This document shows positions 60,601 through 64,000 of a stretch of 64,000 bases of DNA, piece by piece. Numbering within the stretch: position 1 is the first letter of the stretch; each line of letters begins with the position of its first letter. The stretch lies in assembly GCF_004116405.1 (NCBI RefSeq), contig NZ_SDIC01000003.1, positions 434,001-498,000 of the forward strand, written 5' to 3'. This stretch comes from Halegenticoccus tardaugens (GTDB taxonomy: Archaea; Halobacteriota; Halobacteria; Halobacteriales; Haloferacaceae). The position numbers and the translations under genes were made by a program. Under the pieces are notes generated by a model. It made no database searches and was not told where the DNA came from. It saw nothing but the letters and a program-made list of their open reading frames with translations.

Positions 60601-62427
60601 CTAGTCGTCCCCGTCAACGCGCCCTCCTCCGTTTTTCTCGTCGCCGCGCTCTCCGCCGGCGCCCTCTCCGTCGACCCTTTCACTCCCGACGCTCGCCTCC
60701 GGCGCACTCCCATCCCCGCTCTCACCTCCCGCGAGGAGGCGAACCTCGATCTCCTGACCGTGTTCGACCGGCGCGTCGCCGAGCAGTTTGAGGAGGAGCG
60801 TCCCGTCGCCGGCGTCCGCGACGCGCGCCGACACAGTCGCCCCCGAGACGGCCGCTTCGATCGCGTCGAGCCGAGCGAGCACGGTCTCGCGGAAGTCGGC
60901 GTCGGCGGGCGGGAGCGACGATCGCCCGCCGAACTCCGGCGGGCGCGTCGGCTCTTCGTCCCCACCTCGCGGGGCGGCGTTCTCGGCGTCGTCCGTCCGC
61001 GAACCGGACGCGCCTTCCGACGCCCTCGGCACCTCCGACCGGCGCGGCGGTCCCGTCTCCTGCGCGGGGGCGAACCGTCGCTCCAGTTCCCCCACGAGGA
61101 CGCCCTCGTCTTCGAGCGACGCGTCGGCCTCGCGCCCGACGGACGGAAGCGGCACGTCCTCGTCGTCGAGGTACGACCCGAGCCGTCCGCCGGCGTCGAT
61201 CCACTCGCGCGACCGGATCGCTCGCACTGCGCGCTCGCTCAGCCACGGCGGCGGACAGCACTGACCGCCGTCGTACAGCCCGTACTCGGCCGCGTCGTCG
61301 TTCGCCCACACGAAACTGTCGTCGTACTTTCCCCGGTACTCCGCGGTCGTCCGCCGGCCGCCGTGTTTGACGACGACGTGCGTCGGTCGGAGTCGCTCGA
61401 CGACCGCGTCGACCGTCTCGACCGACGGGTGATCGATCAGCTCGTACGAGTGGACCGTACACCCCGCCGATTCGATCGGATCGACGCCGCCGTTCCCGAG
61501 CTGCACCAGCGTCGCGGCCGAGTCGTCCTCGATCGCCGCGAACAGCCGTCCGGCGCTCCCGTCGGTCGGCACCTCCGGTCCGGCGATGGTCACCGACCCG
61601 GGCGCGAGAAGCTCCGACGGGGCGTCGAATACGGGGACCGGGTCGACGCAGTCGAGGTCGTAGCCGAGGTCCGCGTAGAGCTTCGCCGCCTGTCCGACGA
61701 GCGTGATCGGAACCCGCCTCTCGAATCGGTCGGCGAGGTGGGACAGGAGGTAGGCGTATCGGACGCCGGTCAGCCCGCCGGCGGTCACGAGCACCGACGA
61801 CCCCGCCTGCGCGCGCTCCCAGACGGTTTCGAGCGACGCGGTGAGCGTCTCCTCGAACCGCTCGTTCGTCGCCACGTTGACGAAGAGCGCGTCGACGCCC
61901 ACCGGAAGGTCGGCGGGGAACCCCGGGTAGCCGGCCGCGCGGCGCGGCGCGAAGTCGCCGGTCGCCAGCACGTGGCGAGTTTCGGATCCGTCGGAGAACC
62001 GGAGCAGAAAACCCGACGCGCCCGGCGCGTGCCCCGCGGGTACCGGACGAACGTCGACCTCGCCGGTGATCGACTCCCACCCCGACAGCGGCGAGACGGC
62101 CGAGAGCGCGTCCTCGACGCCGCCGAGATCGTGTCGCTTCGCGTTCTCCCGGAGCACGGTTTCGAGCACGTCCGCGGTCGGCCGCGACGCGTACACGGGC
62201 GCGCCGTCGCGGACGACCTCCGGAAGCGACCGGTAGTGGTCGAGGTGCGCGTGGGTGAGCAGGACCGCGGTCAGGTACTCGTCCTCTTCGAGCAGCGCGT
62301 CGAGGTCGACGCCGCGACCCGCGTCGACGAGCACGCACGCCGCCTGCTCGCCGAGACCGTCTCGAAACCTGAGGAGCGTCGATTCGTTTCCGGAATCCGG
62401 ATTCGCGTGCTGGTAGCTGACGTTCAT
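60601..62427 (-). CDS. large MBL-fold (beta-CASP-like) hydrolase with disordered tail
   Basis: The 608-residue protein has an N-terminal metallo-beta-lactamase domain: CVLVDAGRGVDLDALLEEDE, LLTHAHLDHYRSLP (metal ligands), VRPVPAGHAPGASGFLLRFS and HVLATGDFAP. A region like a beta-CASP insertion follows (VLVTAGGLTGVRYAYLLSHL), then THVVVKHGGRRTTAEY. After residue 430 come a polar disordered linker and a conserved helix-strand segment (DFRETVLARLDAIEAAVSGA). It may be an RNA- or DNA-processing nuclease, or another hydrolase; not decidable here. Start MNVSYQHAN at 62427. Confidence 0.85.
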   Translation of the reverse strand: MNVSYQHANPDSGNESTLLRFRDGLGEQAACVLVDAGRGVDLDALLEEDEYLTAVLLTHAHLDHYRSLPEVVRDGAPVYASRPTADVLETVLRENAKRHDLGGVEDALSAVSPLSGWESITGEVDVRPVPAGHAPGASGFLLRFSDGSETRHVLATGDFAPRRAAGYPGFPADLPVGVDALFVNVATNERFEETLTASLETVWERAQAGSSVLVTAGGLTGVRYAYLLSHLADRFERRVPITLVGQAAKLYADLGYDLDCVDPVPVFDAPSELLAPGSVTIAGPEVPTDGSAGRLFAAIEDDSAATLVQLGNGGVDPIESAGCTVHSYELIDHPSVETVDAVVERLRPTHVVVKHGGRRTTAEYRGKYDDSFVWANDDAAEYGLYDGGQCCPPPWLSERAVRAIRSREWIDAGGRLGSYLDDEDVPLPSVGREADASLEDEGVLVGELERRFAPAQETGPPRRSEVPRASEGASGSRTDDAENAAPRGGDEEPTRPPEFGGRSSLPPADADFRETVLARLDAIEAAVSGATVSARVADAGDGTLLLKLLGDAPVEHGQEIEVRLLAGGESGDGSAPEASVGSERVDGEGAGGERGDEKNGGGRVDGDD

Positions 62428-62607
62428 CTCGCCGTGACGGGCGGCCTCGCTCGGTTCCTCGTCGCGACACCGTCGCCGCGGACCGCGCTCGACCGACACC
62501 CGGATGGCGATGCGGGGAGAGACATATTTACACTCCCCTTTGACCGTGACGCATCTAAATCCTCCCTTTTCTGATAATTGCTCTACACGATCTGCTTCGA
62601 ACGTCGG

Positions 62608-63999
62608 TCAGAGCGCCCGTTCGACCGCGCCCGCGACGGCTCGCGCCTTCTCCGCCAGCGGCTCGGAGACGTCTCCGTCCTCGACCGCATCGTCCAGTTC
62701 GTCGTCGTCGACGCGTTCGACCGTTCCGTCGGCGTGTTTCACCACGTCTACGTGGAGGTCGACGTACCTGATCTCGTCGGGGAAACACTCGACGGGCGTA
62801 CAGACGTTGACGTACGTCCCCTTTCTCTCCCCCTCGGCGTCGCGGTAGACCGTCGGGTACCACCACCGCCCCTCGCGGAACTTCGTGAGGGCGACGTCGC
62901 CGGCCTCGCGCTCAACGCCGAGCGCGTCGTACGTCCCTCCCGGCGACATCTCCCGGCGGACCGAGATCGTCCCGTCGGGATTCCGCCCGACGACCGAACC
63001 CTCGCCGAGGACGACGAGCCGTCCGTCCGGCTTTCCGTGGCCGATCCGAACCGCGTCGCCCTCGGCCGGCCCGAACTGGTCCGTCGCGACTCCGAACGGG
63101 AAGTCGCTCCCTTTCTCGCTTCCCGACGCCGTCTCGCACAGCGCCTCGGCCAGATCGACGCCGGCGCTCGCGGCCTCGTGCGCGGCTTTGATCCGGTGGT
63201 GGCCGTGGATCGTCGTCGTCACGTCCCGCCGGCGCGCGTCGAGCGAGAACCGCGACTCGCGTCCGAACCACGCCCACGCCGTCGCCGTCCCCGAGACGAG
63301 TCTCGTCGGCCCGTCCGCTCCCCCCCGTTTCGATTCGAGGGCCGCGTCGATCTCCTTCGCTCGGTCGCTTGCCCGCGCCAGCGCGTCGGAGAGCGCGTCC
63401 ATCCCCGCCTCCGTCGCCGCGCGGTGCCAGCGGACCCCCCACCCGTCCGGCGCGTCCGCGCCGAGGAGTTCCGTCATGCCGACGAGTTCGCGGCCGGCCG
63501 CGTCGTCGCGCGTCTCGACGGTGGTCCCCTCCCGACCGCGCACGAGGGTCGCGAGGCCGTCGGTCGCCCGAATCTCGCCGTCGAGCAGCGGACGGTCGTC
63601 GTCCCACGGCGAGGTCGCCTCGGCGACCTGCACGCGCACCGAGTCGCCCGTCTCGACGTAGTCGTCGGCGTTGTCGTACGGGATGTACCCGCTCTCTTCG
63701 CCCAGGTCGACCGCCGCCCCGCCGCCGAACGTCTCCGTCACCCGGCCGTCGAACACGGCACCCGTCGGGGTCGAATCCGTCCAGACGAACGCGTCGATTC
63801 CGACGTCTCCCAGGAGGTCGGTCGCGGTCTCGACGGCGTCGGGTCGCCCTTCGACGCCGACGCCCTGTCGATCGCGGGTCGTCTCGACGGCGACGTCGTG
63901 GTTCGCCGCGGGGAGGTCGGCGTCGAACCGCCGCCGGATGGACGGCGACGCCTGAACGACCTCGTGGCCCGCGTCGAGGAACAGGCGCGTCAGCGCCGT
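62608..63999 (-). CDS. FAU-1-type ribonuclease (DUF402), N-terminus outside window
   Basis: The frame is open to the right edge; about 463 residues are visible. The visible start reads TALTRLFLDAGHEVVQASPS and IRRRFDADLPAANHDVAVET, which matches the N-terminus of archaeal FAU-1, so only a few residues are missing. An S1-like segment (VFDGRVTETFGGGAAVDLGE, VRVQVAEATSP) follows, then a helical part, and a DUF402 domain (GPAEGDAVRIGHGKPDGRLV, GRWWYPTVYRDAEGERKGTY, RYVDLHVDVVKHADG). These proteins bind AU-rich RNA and are reported as ribonucleases related to RNase E/G. A GTG at 63756 is internal, not the start. Confidence 0.88.
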   Translation of the reverse strand, partial: TALTRLFLDAGHEVVQASPSIRRRFDADLPAANHDVAVETTRDRQGVGVEGRPDAVETATDLLGDVGIDAFVWTDSTPTGAVFDGRVTETFGGGAAVDLGEESGYIPYDNADDYVETGDSVRVQVAEATSPWDDDRPLLDGEIRATDGLATLVRGREGTTVETRDDAAGRELVGMTELLGADAPDGWGVRWHRAATEAGMDALSDALARASDRAKEIDAALESKRGGADGPTRLVSGTATAWAWFGRESRFSLDARRRDVTTTIHGHHRIKAAHEAASAGVDLAEALCETASGSEKGSDFPFGVATDQFGPAEGDAVRIGHGKPDGRLVVLGEGSVVGRNPDGTISVRREMSPGGTYDALGVEREAGDVALTKFREGRWWYPTVYRDAEGERKGTYVNVCTPVECFPDEIRYVDLHVDVVKHADGTVERVDDDELDDAVEDGDVSEPLAEKARAVAGAVERAL

Positions 64000-64000
64000 C

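Overview
The window is chromosomal DNA from an extremely halophilic archaeon (class Halobacteria). The evidence is very high GC with strong GC bias at third codon positions, Asp/Glu-rich proteins, leaderless genes with a TTTAWA-like box about 27 bases before the start codon, and a gene set typical of the class: archaeal LeuRS, ribosomal protein L40e, Sec61-beta, EF-1alpha with S10, ABCE1, archaemetzincin, SepF, a halophile-type RNase R, and many short zinc-ribbon or DUF proteins known mainly from haloarchaea. The genus cannot be fixed from sequence alone.

Layout. 1-7 kb: the end of an acidic repeat protein, an ornithine cyclodeaminase/alanine dehydrogenase, a PadR regulator, leuS, a decayed gene and two Hsp20 genes. 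7-16 kb: amino-acid and cofactor genes (pheA, hisH, hisE, pdxT, npdG) among DNA repair (family 4 uracil-DNA glycosylase), translation and secretion (L40e, Sec61-beta), a short thioredoxin, a HAD phosphatase and archaemetzincin. 16-27 kb: a CBS-domain protein ending in what looks like a ribosome-hibernation (S30AE) domain, RNA cyclase, an EMC6-like/ABCE1 operon, a PIN-KH ATPase and an M20 peptidase. 27-37 kb: M32 carboxypeptidase, two zinc-ribbon microproteins, a UvrD-like helicase translationally coupled to a catalytically dead M24 fold, riboflavin synthase, EF-1alpha/S10, a rhomboid protease and tRNA-Ala(CGC). 37-46 kb: ATP-grasp protein, a receptor-less chemotaxis transducer, RNase R, GDPD, PUA protein, glycosyltransferase and SepF. 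46-64 kb: uvrA, a BNR-repeat protein, geranylgeranyl reductase, YgfZ/GcvT-like protein, DUF5611, SDR, universal stress protein, AIM24-like protein, ROK kinase, NifU-like protein, a large MBL-fold protein and the 5'-truncated FAU-1-type ribonuclease.

Most genes are single or in two- to three-gene units, consistent with a stable core region. No rRNA operon, CRISPR array, intact insertion sequence or prophage was found. The accessory signal lies in small-scale structure: a coding-compatible 33+30-base repeat inserted in frame into pheA with an inverted copy just upstream of that gene; palindromes sharing the half-site TTACTCG/CGAGTAA; a hairpin-packed convergent intergenic element; short tandem duplications at stop codons; a 13-base copy of the tRNA-Ala 3' end beside an orphan membrane-protein tail; and several unusual domain architectures. 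Functional names are from motif recognition only; no database search was possible.
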